Shown: piece after piece, positions 43,404 to 50,388 of the stretch
How positions within the stretch are numbered: position 1 is the stretch's first letter
Layout: each line of letters opens with the position of its first letter
Source: Pseudonocardia acidicola
Lineage (GTDB): Bacteria > Actinomycetota > Actinomycetes > Mycobacteriales > Pseudonocardiaceae
Assembly (NCBI RefSeq): GCF_012911935.1
Contig: NZ_JAAXLA010000029.1
Coordinates: forward strand, 1-64,000
Length of the DNA stretch: 64,000 nucleotides
Reading direction: 5' to 3'
The notes under the pieces: generated by a model
Told to the model about the DNA's origin: nothing
Seen by the model: only the letters and a program-made list of their open reading frames with translations
The model's database searches: none
Program-made: the position numbers and the translations under genes

Positions 43404-44039
43404 GTGACTGCCACCGCGCCCGGAGCGGCCGACCGCCCCGAGATCATCACCGAGGGCACCGGCTGGTTCGAGCAGCGGGCCGACCAGGCCGAGATCGACG
43501 TCAGCTTCTCCGCGACCGGCAAGACCCGCGCCGCGGCCGTCCGCGAACTCGGCCGGCGGGTCGCCGCGGCCGAGCCGGTGCTGTCGCGGCCCGGGCTGAC
43601 CGTGCGCCACCGCCGCCTCTGGGTGCACACCGACTGGCGCGGCAGCAGGACTGCCGGCTGCCGGGCCGACGAGGAGATCGCCCTGCTGATCACCGAGGTG
43701 GAGTCGCTGGAGGATGTGCTGGGCAGGCTGATCAGCACCGAGCCCGCCGCCGTCAACGGTCCACGCTGGACCCTCCGGGACCCGTCGGCCGCGCTCCGGG
43801 AGGCCCAGCAGCGCGCGGTCGCCGACGCCCGGGACCGCGCCGAGGGATACGCAGCGGCGCTGGGCGGGCTGCTCGGGCCGCTGCGCCGGCTGTCCGAGGC
43901 ACCCGACCACGCCTCCCCGGTGGCGTTCCGGATGGCCGCCAGGGCCGAGGCCGCCGTCGACGTGCAGGAACTCGGCCTGGAGCCCGAGCCGGTCCGGATC
44001 ACCGCCCGCTGCACCACGTCCTGGTCACTGCTGAGCTGA
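43404..44039 (+). CDS. SIMPL (DUF541) domain protein
   Basis: The 211-residue protein matches the SIMPL/DUF541 fold: an N-terminal GTGWFEQRADQAEIDVSFSA, a central helix and strand pattern, and a C-terminal REAQQRAVADARDRAEGYAA followed by the final strand ITARCTTSW. It lacks a signal peptide, unlike exported Gram-negative members, so it is probably cytoplasmic. The function is unknown. GTG 43404 is close behind GAGGGG. Confidence 0.88.
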   Translation: MTATAPGAADRPEIITEGTGWFEQRADQAEIDVSFSATGKTRAAAVRELGRRVAAAEPVLSRPGLTVRHRRLWVHTDWRGSRTAGCRADEEIALLITEVESLEDVLGRLISTEPAAVNGPRWTLRDPSAALREAQQRAVADARDRAEGYAAALGGLLGPLRRLSEAPDHASPVAFRMAARAEAAVDVQELGLEPEPVRITARCTTSWSLLS

Positions 44040-44255
44040 GCCGGCCGCACGCCGGCGCCGCATCGGATGCTTGCGGTGGGCGAACGGGCGCGCCGTGACG
44101 AACCACTGTGGAGTGGACCCGGATCGGAAAATGCCGATCACGAACCTATTCCAGGCATCGATCACACACCAACGGTTGCGACGCGAGCCCGGCACGTTCT
44201 CGATGGGGTGGTATCCGCGCTCGGAGTAGCGCGAGCATCCCGCGAAAGCAGACAC
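44025..44255 (-). CDS. Doubtful small ORF overlapping the SIMPL gene end
   Basis: A 76-residue frame with mostly G/C third positions and a plausible segment (YHPIENVPGSRRNRWCVIDA) overlaps the end of the SIMPL gene by 15 bases on the other strand. The N-terminal part of the segment resembles a common actinobacterial small-protein pattern, but I cannot name it. No convincing ribosome site is visible. Confidence 0.3.
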   Translation of the reverse strand: MSAFAGCSRYSERGYHPIENVPGSRRNRWCVIDAWNRFVIGIFRSGSTPQWFVTARPFAHRKHPMRRRRAAGSAQQ

Positions 44256-44291
44256 TCGTTTGGCCTAATCGAGTCGTTGGGGGTGCATTTC

Positions 44292-44519
44292 ATGAACCGA
44301 CGCCGGGGAAAGCACAGACTGGCTCGAAAGACCAGGAACGAACTGCCGCTGCGGTATCCGCAGAAGAAGTCGCAGCGAAAGGCCGGCGTGCTGGCCGCGA
44401 CCCGAGCACTTCTCGCCGGCACTGTGGCCCTATTGATCGTGACCGGGACGGCGACCGGCTTCAACAACGGCGTCGTCCCCGGGGAAATCGTTCCCGTCTC
44501 GTCGCCGAGCGGCGAATAA
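44292..44519 (+). CDS. Small basic membrane or exported peptide
   Basis: The 75-residue product has a very basic N-terminus (about 15 Arg/Lys in the first 32 residues), one hydrophobic helix (about 34-54) and a 20-residue tail with small residues. This could be a signal peptide with a short secreted tail or a single-pass peptide. The ATG at 44292 has only a weak G-rich site; GTG 44283 is possible. The DNA around it (about 44100-44350) is lower in GC than its neighbours, which hints at horizontal origin or regulatory DNA. Confidence 0.5.
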   Translation: MNRRRGKHRLARKTRNELPLRYPQKKSQRKAGVLAATRALLAGTVALLIVTGTATGFNNGVVPGEIVPVSSPSGE

Positions 44520-44607
44520 GAACCTCCGCGGGAGGCCGGCCGTCCGCCGGCGCGAATTCGAACTCGCCGCTCGGACGGTGTTCGGCGCCCCGGCGGACGG
44601 GGCCGGG

Positions 44608-45129
44608 TCAGCCGGCGGCCCGACCGCGCTCGGTCGGCTCCTCTGCGACGGTGCCCTCGATGACCAGCGGGGCCCGCCGCGACCGGTCGCCGGAGCCGGT
44701 GGGCTCCGCGGGGCCGGGACTCGGCACGACGTCGCCGTCGACGATCGGGCCGTCGGCCCGGATCCGGGCCGTGCGCAGCCCCGGGGCCCGGCGTTCGGCC
44801 ACCCGGACGATCCACTGCCGGACCAGCGCCCGGGTCGGCGGCAACACCAGCAGCAGGCCGGCCAGGTCGCTGACCAGGCCCGGCAGGAACAGCAGCAGGC
44901 CACCGGCGGCGACCAGCAATCCGTCGGTCAGCTCCACATGCGCGATCCGCCTGCTGCGCGTCGCCTCGGCCAGGGCCTGTGCCGCTCGCACACCCTCGCG
45001 CCGCGCCAGCCACAGGCCCAGCAGCGAACCGGCCAGCAGGACCAGCAGCGTCCAGCCCACCCCGATCCAGGAGCCGAGGGCGACCAGCGCGACGATCTCG
45101 ACAACGAGATACAAGAGCACGAACGGCAT
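44608..45129 (-). CDS. fxsA: FxsA family membrane protein
   Basis: The 173-residue protein has the FxsA plan: a first helix pair with EIVALVALGSWIG (the conserved Glu and Gly), then LARREGVRAAQALAEA, and a third/fourth helix pair DGLLVAAGGLLLFLPGLVSDL ending the domain near residue 105. A polar tail of about 60 residues follows. FxsA is a cytoplasmic-membrane protein of unknown biochemical role first linked to phage exclusion in E. coli. The ATG sits inside an inverted repeat (45126-45151), so the message may hide its own start. Confidence 0.9.
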   Translation of the reverse strand: MPFVLLYLVVEIVALVALGSWIGVGWTLLVLLAGSLLGLWLARREGVRAAQALAEATRSRRIAHVELTDGLLVAAGGLLLFLPGLVSDLAGLLLVLPPTRALVRQWIVRVAERRAPGLRTARIRADGPIVDGDVVPSPGPAEPTGSGDRSRRAPLVIEGTVAEEPTERGRAAG

Positions 45130-45151
45130 ACCCGTACAACGAACGGGATGC
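45126..45151. promoter_or_regulatory. Inverted repeat over the fxsA start codon
   Basis: GCATxCCCGT and ACGGGATGC arms enclose seven bases. It could be an operator or a start-occluding hairpin. Confidence 0.4.
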
Positions 45152-45181
45152 CGCTCGTGCTCCCGGCTGTGGGAATCGGTG

Positions 45182-46543
45182 TCACCAGGTCAGCGCGATG
45201 CCCGGATCCTCCAGCAGCGCACCGACATCGGCCAGGAACCGGGAGCCCTGCTCGCCGTCGACCAGCCGGTGGTCGAAGGACAGCGCGAGCTGGCACACGG
45301 TCCGCACGGCGAGCTCGCCGTCGACCACCCAGGGCGTCGGCTTGATCGCCCCGACGGCCAGGATCGCCGCCTCTCCCGGGTTGACGATCGGGGTGCCCGT
45401 GTCCACCCCGAACACGCCGACATTGGTGATCGTGAACGTGCCGCCGACCAGGCCCGCCGGGGGGGTCCTGCCCGCCCGCGCGGTCTCGGTGAGCTCACCG
45501 AGCGCGGTCGCCAGCCCGAGCAGGTCGAGCATGTCGGCGTCGCGGATCTTCGGCACGATCAGCCCGCGCGGGGTCGCCGCGGCGATGCCGAGCTGCATCC
45601 GGTCGTAGTAGACGATCTCGCCCGCCGCGTCGTCCCAGCTCGCGTTGACCTCCGGGGTGCGCCGCGCGGCCAGGCAGACCGCCTTGGCCACGAACGCCAG
45701 CGGGGTCAGCTTGATCCCGGCGAACGCCCGCGAACCGCGCAGCCGGTCGCGCAGCGCCATCGTCGCGGTCACGTCGACGGCGAGGAACTCGGTGACGTGC
45801 GGGGCCGTGAACGCGCTGGACACCATGGCCGCCGCGGTGGCCTTGCGGACCCCGCGGATCGGCTCCCGGCGTACGCCGCCGGCCACCGGTGCAGGTGCCG
45901 GCACCGCTTCCGGTTCGGCCGCGGCCCCCGCCGCCACAGCCTGCACGTCGTCGCGGGTGATCACGCCGCCCGGTCCGGATCCGGTGACAGCGTGCAGGTC
46001 GACGCCCAGGTCGCGGGCCAGCTTGCGCACCGGGGGCTTGGCCAGCGGCACCAGCCCGCCCCTCGCGTCCACATGATCGGCGTCCGGGACCGTGGAGCCG
46101 CGCTGTGCACGGCCACCGCCGCCCAGCTGCTGATCACCGCGGGAGGGCGGGGCCGTGCTTCCCGGGGCGCCCGCCCGGCGCGGCCGGCGGGTCACCGTGC
46201 CCTGCCGCGGCCCGTAGCCGACCAGGGTGGGGATGCGCCTGCCCGCGCCGGCTTCCCCGATCCTCGTGCCACCCTCGGACGCGGCGGCGGCCCCGGCCGC
46301 GGGAGCCCCGGTCTCGATGGCGATGATCGGCGTGCCGACCTCGACGGTCTGCCCCGGCTCGGCCAGCAGTTCGCCGACCGTGCCCGCGAACGGTGACGGC
46401 AGCTCAACGGCCGCCTTGGCGGTCTCGATCTCCACGATGATCTGGTTGACCGCCACCATGTCGCCCGGCGCGACGTGCCAGCTGATGATCTCGGCCTCGG
46501 TCAGGCCCTCGCCCACATCGGGCATTCGGAACTCATGTCGCAT
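45182..46543 (-). CDS. bkdC: Branched-chain alpha-keto acid dehydrogenase E2 (dihydrolipoyl acyltransferase)
   Basis: The 453-residue E2 has one lipoyl domain (residues 1-77, lipoylated Lys in EIETAKAAVELPSP), a linker, a subunit-binding domain (VRKLARDLGVDLHAVTGSGP, about 170-200) and the catalytic acyltransferase domain with SFDHRLVDG near 425. It transfers acyl groups from E1 to CoA. The ATG lies six bases from the end of the E1 beta gene, within one operon. The linker has a second basic segment (RRPRRAGAPG). No E3 gene follows; a dihydrolipoamide dehydrogenase elsewhere must serve it. Pyruvate specificity cannot be excluded. Confidence 0.92.
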   Translation of the reverse strand: MRHEFRMPDVGEGLTEAEIISWHVAPGDMVAVNQIIVEIETAKAAVELPSPFAGTVGELLAEPGQTVEVGTPIIAIETGAPAAGAAAASEGGTRIGEAGAGRRIPTLVGYGPRQGTVTRRPRRAGAPGSTAPPSRGDQQLGGGGRAQRGSTVPDADHVDARGGLVPLAKPPVRKLARDLGVDLHAVTGSGPGGVITRDDVQAVAAGAAAEPEAVPAPAPVAGGVRREPIRGVRKATAAAMVSSAFTAPHVTEFLAVDVTATMALRDRLRGSRAFAGIKLTPLAFVAKAVCLAARRTPEVNASWDDAAGEIVYYDRMQLGIAAATPRGLIVPKIRDADMLDLLGLATALGELTETARAGRTPPAGLVGGTFTITNVGVFGVDTGTPIVNPGEAAILAVGAIKPTPWVVDGELAVRTVCQLALSFDHRLVDGEQGSRFLADVGALLEDPGIALTW

Positions 46544-46549
46544 GCCGGA

Positions 46550-47524
46550 TCACCAGGCCAGCGAACGGTCGACGGCGTCGAGCACCCGATCGAGATCGGG
46601 GAGGTAGTCCTCCTCGCACTTCGACGGGGGGTACGGGGTGTCGAACCCGGTCACCCGCAGCACCGGCGCTTCCAGGGAGAAGAAGCACTCCTGCTGCACG
46701 CGGGCCGCGACCTCCGAGGTGATCGACGACTCGGACGGCGCCTCGGACACCACCACGAGCCGGCCGGTGCGCCGGACCGAGTCGAACACCGGGCCCAGGT
46801 CGAGCGGTGACAGCGTGCGCAGGTCGATCACCTCGAGTTCGACGCCGTCGGCCTCGGCCGCGACCGCCGCGTCCAGACAGGTCCGGACGAGCGGCCCGTA
46901 GCCGGCAACGGTGACCGACGACCCGGTACGCAGCACCCGTGAGGAGAACAACGGCGGCGGGGTCGCGCCGGGATCGACCTCCGCCTTCTCCCAGTACCGG
47001 CGCTTGGGCTCGAAGAAGATCACCGGGTCGTCGCTGGCCACGGCCTGCTGAATCATCCAGTAGGCGTCCGACGGGTTCGAGCACGCGACGACCTTGAGCC
47101 CGGCGACGTGCGCGAACAGCGACTCCGGGGACTCGCTGTGATGCTCGACCGCGCCGATCCCACCGCCGAACGGGATGCGCACCACCACCGGCATCCGGAC
47201 CTTGCCCTGCGACCGGAAATGGGTCTTCGCGAGCTGGGAGACGATCTGGTCGAAACCGGGGAACACGAAGCCGTCGAACTGGATCTCACACACCGGCCGG
47301 AAGCCGCGTACCGCCAGCCCGACCGCGGTGCCGATGATTCCCGACTCCGACAGCGGGGTGTCCAGAACGCGCTGCTCCCCGAAGTCCTTCTGCAGCCCGT
47401 CGGTGATGCGGAAGACGCCGCCGAGCTTGCCGACGTCCTCGCCCATGATGATCACCTTGGGGTCGCGCTCCATCGCGGCGCGCAGGCCGTCGTTGAGGGC
47501 CTTCGCCATGGTCAGGGTCGCCAT
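46550..47524 (-). CDS. bkdB: Branched-chain alpha-keto acid dehydrogenase E1 beta
   Basis: The 324-residue subunit starts TLTMAKALNDGLRAAMERDP, with GEDVGKLGG (about 29) and TPLSESGIIGTAVGLA (about 57), the cofactor-side signatures of E1 beta. RIPFGGGIGAVEHHSESPE near 112 carries the conserved His residues, and LVVVSEAP near 245 is typical of the C-terminal domain. It completes the thiamine-diphosphate site with E1 alpha. Its ATG shares one base with the E1 alpha stop (TGATG). Confidence 0.93.
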   Translation of the reverse strand: MATLTMAKALNDGLRAAMERDPKVIIMGEDVGKLGGVFRITDGLQKDFGEQRVLDTPLSESGIIGTAVGLAVRGFRPVCEIQFDGFVFPGFDQIVSQLAKTHFRSQGKVRMPVVVRIPFGGGIGAVEHHSESPESLFAHVAGLKVVACSNPSDAYWMIQQAVASDDPVIFFEPKRRYWEKAEVDPGATPPPLFSSRVLRTGSSVTVAGYGPLVRTCLDAAVAAEADGVELEVIDLRTLSPLDLGPVFDSVRRTGRLVVVSEAPSESSITSEVAARVQQECFFSLEAPVLRVTGFDTPYPPSKCEEDYLPDLDRVLDAVDRSLAW

Positions 47525-48708
47525 CAGTCCACCGCCTCGAACGAAGCGTGGTACGCCAGGAACTCCGCGCGCTCCGCCTCCACCAGCGGCGACGGTTCGG
47601 TGTAGACCTCGGAGAACATCCGGTCCGGCGCCGGGTCGGGCATGGCCAGGCAGAACTCGCGCAGTCGCGCGGCCAGTTCGTCGGCCTCGGCGGCGACGCC
47701 GTCGAAGAACTCACTCCCGACGTGGTGCTCGCGGACCAGGTTGACCCGCACCCGCTCGATGGGGTCCTTGAGCTTCCACAGCTCGAGCTCGTCGGCCAAC
47801 CGGTAGCGGCTCGGGTCGTCGGAGGTGGTGTGCGCGTCCATCCGGTACGTGTAGGCCTCGATGAGCACCGGGCCGTTGCCGGTGCGGCACTCCTCGAGGG
47901 CCCAGCGGGTGACGGCGAGGCAGGCGAGCACGTCGTTGCCGTCGACCCGGATGCCGGGGAAGCCGTAGCCGCGGGCGCGCTCGTAGAGCGGCACCCGGGT
48001 CTGACGCTCCAGCGGCACCGAGATGGCCCACTGGTTGTTCTGGCAGTAGAAGACGACGGGCGCGTCGTAGGCTGCGGCCCAGACGAAGCCCTCGTGCACG
48101 TCGCCCTGGGAGGTGGCGCCGTCGCCGAAGAAGCAGATCGTCGCCTCGGCGTCCGGTCCGTCACCCACCTTGCCCTCGAAGCGCTGGCCCATGGCGTAGC
48201 CGGCCGCGTTGAGGCACTGGTTGCCGATGACGATCGTGTACAGGTTGAACCGGGTGGCCAGGGGGTCCCAGCTGCCGTTGTCGGTCCCGCGGAAGATGCC
48301 GAGCAGGTCGGTCGGGTCGATGCCCCGGCACCAGGCGACGCCGTGCTCGCGGTAGCTCGGGAACGCCATGTCCTGTGGCTGCAGCGCCCGGCCTGCACCG
48401 ATCTGCGCGGCCTCCTGGCCGAGCAGCGGAACCCAGATGCCGAGCTGGCCCTGCCGCTGCAGCGCGTTGCCCTCGCGGTCGGCCCGGCGGACCAGGACCA
48501 TGTCCCGGTAGAGCGCCTTGATCGACTCCGCGTCGACGTCGTCGGCGTAGGCGTCGAAGCGAGGGTCGGACAGCCGCTGACCCTCCGGGGTCAGCAACTG
48601 GACGAGTTCCTCACCGCCGGCGTCGGTGCCCCGGAGCCCGGCGAGGACCTGCTCGCGACTCGGCCGGGATCGGGGATCGGCAGGGTTCCAGGCCTGTGGT
48701 GTGGACAC
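47524..48708 (-). CDS. bkdA: Branched-chain alpha-keto acid dehydrogenase E1 alpha
   Basis: The 394-residue subunit has the thiamine-diphosphate motif FFGDGATSQGDVHEGF to QNNQWAIS (about 180-215) and YREHGVAWCRG near 113. The phosphorylation-loop-like TSDDPSRYR near 290 is present. The length and motifs fit the branched-chain (BkdA) class rather than classical PdhA. GTG 48708 follows GAGGAGG. It is the first gene of a three-gene operon. Inverted repeats between 48718 and 48822 lie directly upstream and may regulate it. Confidence 0.92.
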   Translation of the reverse strand: MSTPQAWNPADPRSRPSREQVLAGLRGTDAGGEELVQLLTPEGQRLSDPRFDAYADDVDAESIKALYRDMVLVRRADREGNALQRQGQLGIWVPLLGQEAAQIGAGRALQPQDMAFPSYREHGVAWCRGIDPTDLLGIFRGTDNGSWDPLATRFNLYTIVIGNQCLNAAGYAMGQRFEGKVGDGPDAEATICFFGDGATSQGDVHEGFVWAAAYDAPVVFYCQNNQWAISVPLERQTRVPLYERARGYGFPGIRVDGNDVLACLAVTRWALEECRTGNGPVLIEAYTYRMDAHTTSDDPSRYRLADELELWKLKDPIERVRVNLVREHHVGSEFFDGVAAEADELAARLREFCLAMPDPAPDRMFSEVYTEPSPLVEAERAEFLAYHASFEAVD

Positions 48709-48717
48709 GGTGCCTCC

Positions 48718-48822
48718 TCGTGGTCACGACCCGGTCCGCTCGTGGCGTCCCCGGTCGTGCCGGGACGGCCCCACCTCGGTGTAGGGGGCCGCCCCGGCAG
48801 CGAACTGTGTTCGTGACCACGA
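48718..48822. promoter_or_regulatory. Nested inverted repeats upstream of the bkd operon
   Basis: TCGTGGTCACGA (48718-48729) and its exact reverse complement (48811-48822) flank a strong hairpin, TGCCGGGxCGGCCCC (48758-48772) with GGGGCCGxCCCGGCA (48785-48799). The inner hairpin may terminate the upstream minus-strand gene. The outer pair abuts the bkdA ribosome site. Confidence 0.65.
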
Positions 48823-48909
48823 TCCTGGCACGCCCGGCGCGCTGTGGGCAGCGCGCCGAACCACATGATCGGCTCGAAGGTTGTGGCGAAACCGCAGCCC
48901 GGAGGTGGG

Positions 48910-49182
48910 TCAGGAGCCGGGGCGACGGCCCCGATCGGTGCCGTACCCGCCGGGGTAGCCGTCGGCCTGCCGGCCCTGACCCGGCCGGCCGGCGCCGGCG
49001 GCGTCCTTGACCTTGCGCGCCGCGCCGTCGATCTGGCCCGAGTACCTACCCTTGGTCTGCTTGTCGACGAACTGGGCCGCCTGGTCGACGAACCGCGCTG
49101 CCTTGTCGGGGTTCTTCTTGGCGTAACGGCGAGCGGCCTCGGCCGCACCGGCCAGCGTCGCGAGCTTCCTGAACAGCGGCAT
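48910..49182 (-). CDS. Rv0909-like antitoxin family small protein
   Basis: The 90-residue basic protein has the pattern of the Rv0909-like antitoxin family: LFRKLATLAGAAEAARRYAK, then NPDKAARFVDQAAQFVDKQT and GRYSGQIDGAARKVKDAAG. The rest is a Gly/Arg-rich tail. No toxin gene is adjacent, so antitoxin activity is doubtful. ATG 49182 follows GGAGGA. It is upstream of the bkd operon on the same strand, separated by the nested repeats. Confidence 0.75.
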   Translation of the reverse strand: MPLFRKLATLAGAAEAARRYAKKNPDKAARFVDQAAQFVDKQTKGRYSGQIDGAARKVKDAAGAGRPGQGRQADGYPGGYGTDRGRRPGS

Positions 49183-49378
49183 TGTGTCCTCCGGTGATCG
49201 TGTGCTTCTCGACTGCCGAACGAACGGGCAGATTGTCCGAGTTCCCCTACCCGCTGAGGCCACCGGCGAATCCCCGGCTCCTGCACGCCGAGTGCTGCGT
49301 CACGGTAGTTCGATCATGCGCCGACCACCGTGGTGTGGCACTCGGCGGCCGGACCCCCGCTTCCCGAGCCGCGCCGAC

Positions 49379-49963
49379 CTACCCGCGCGGCAGCCGCCCC
49401 ATCAGGAAGAACTCCGGGTTGGGACGCAGCGCCGTGAGGTGGGCGAGCCGGTTGGACATCGCGAACAGCGCGGTGATGGCGCCGATGTCCCAGATCTCGT
49501 CGTCGCTCAGCCCGGCCGCGCGCGCGTCGTCGAGCTCGGCCTCGGTGAGTGCGGCCGAGTCGGTCGCGATCAGCAGTGCGAGGTCGACGATCGCCCGCTC
49601 CCGCGGGCTCAGCTCCACACCCCATGGGTTGGTCGCCACCCGGTCGGCGATCTCCGGGTCCTTGGTGCGCACCCGCAGGATCGCGCCGTGCGCGACGACG
49701 CAGTAGGTGCAGTGGTTCGCCCCGGAGGTCGCCACCACGATCAGCTCGCGCTCGGCCTTGCTCAGCCCGTCGCTGCGTTCCATCAGCGCGTCGTGGTAGT
49801 CGAGGAACGCGCGCAACTCGGCCGGGCGGCGAGCCAGGGCCCGGAACACGTTGGGCACGAAGCCGGACTTCTCCGCGATCGCGCCGATGCGCTCCCGGAG
49901 ATCCTCCGGCATGTCTTCGAGTTCGACCGCGCCGAAGCGGCTGATCGCGTGCTGCTCGCTCAT
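49379..49963 (-). CDS. AhpD-like peroxidase-related protein (carboxymuconolactone decarboxylase fold)
   Basis: The 194-residue protein has the AhpD-like core with a redox pair in HCTYCVVAH near residue 85, preceded by LSKAERELIVVATSGAN. The fold uses the CxxC pair and His as a thiol peroxidase or disulfide reductase. VPNVFRALARRP near 37 and LTEAELDDARAAGLSDDEIW near 140 are typical of the peroxidase-related subgroup. TACCGT, eight bases before the ATG, and the absence of a ribosome site suggest a leaderless transcript. Confidence 0.9.
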   Translation of the reverse strand: MSEQHAISRFGAVELEDMPEDLRERIGAIAEKSGFVPNVFRALARRPAELRAFLDYHDALMERSDGLSKAERELIVVATSGANHCTYCVVAHGAILRVRTKDPEIADRVATNPWGVELSPRERAIVDLALLIATDSAALTEAELDDARAAGLSDDEIWDIGAITALFAMSNRLAHLTALRPNPEFFLMGRLPRG

Positions 49964-50004
49964 AGGAGTCGACGGTAGCCGCTGCCCGCGGGATCATCCC
50001 CGGC

Positions 50005-50367
50005 ATGCCGGTCCCCGAGGAGATCCGTGTCCGTCTGTCCCGATGGTGCGCCGATCAGGTGCCCGACGCCGAACGCTCACAGCGCCAGATCGGCTACACG
50101 ACCTCCGGCGAGCAGGTGACGCTGCTGGACCGCCGGCCGCCGACGTTCCCCGAACTCGGCGCAGCGTGGATCTCGACGCCGGTCGCGCAGTTGCGCAACG
50201 ACGAGCCGGGCCGCTGGTCGCTGTGGCGGCCCGCCGCCACCGACGACCCGGATGCGTGGGAACCCGACGGCGGCGGCTCCGCGGAGGACCCGCTGGCCCT
50301 GCTCACCCGCATCGAAGACGCGATCCGCGTCAGCGCACCCCCGGCCCGGGAACCCGGAGCCGACTGA
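50005..50367 (+). CDS. DUF3024-like small protein
   Basis: The 120-residue protein resembles the DUF3024 pattern: an N-terminal helix with VRLSRWCADQVP, a strand with VTLLDRRPP, then WISTPVAQLRND and WSLWRP, and a final LLTRIEDAI helix. The function is unknown. It is divergent from the AhpD-like gene across 41 bases. Confidence 0.75.
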   Translation: MPVPEEIRVRLSRWCADQVPDAERSQRQIGYTTSGEQVTLLDRRPPTFPELGAAWISTPVAQLRNDEPGRWSLWRPAATDDPDAWEPDGGGSAEDPLALLTRIEDAIRVSAPPAREPGAD

Positions 50368-50388
50368 CCGCGGACCGAGCCGGCCGGC

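Noticed and set aside
44067..44291. N-terminal extension of the small basic peptide to 44067
   Set aside because: The upstream part has poor codon use and no ribosome site. The hydrophobic peptide is well formed from 44292.
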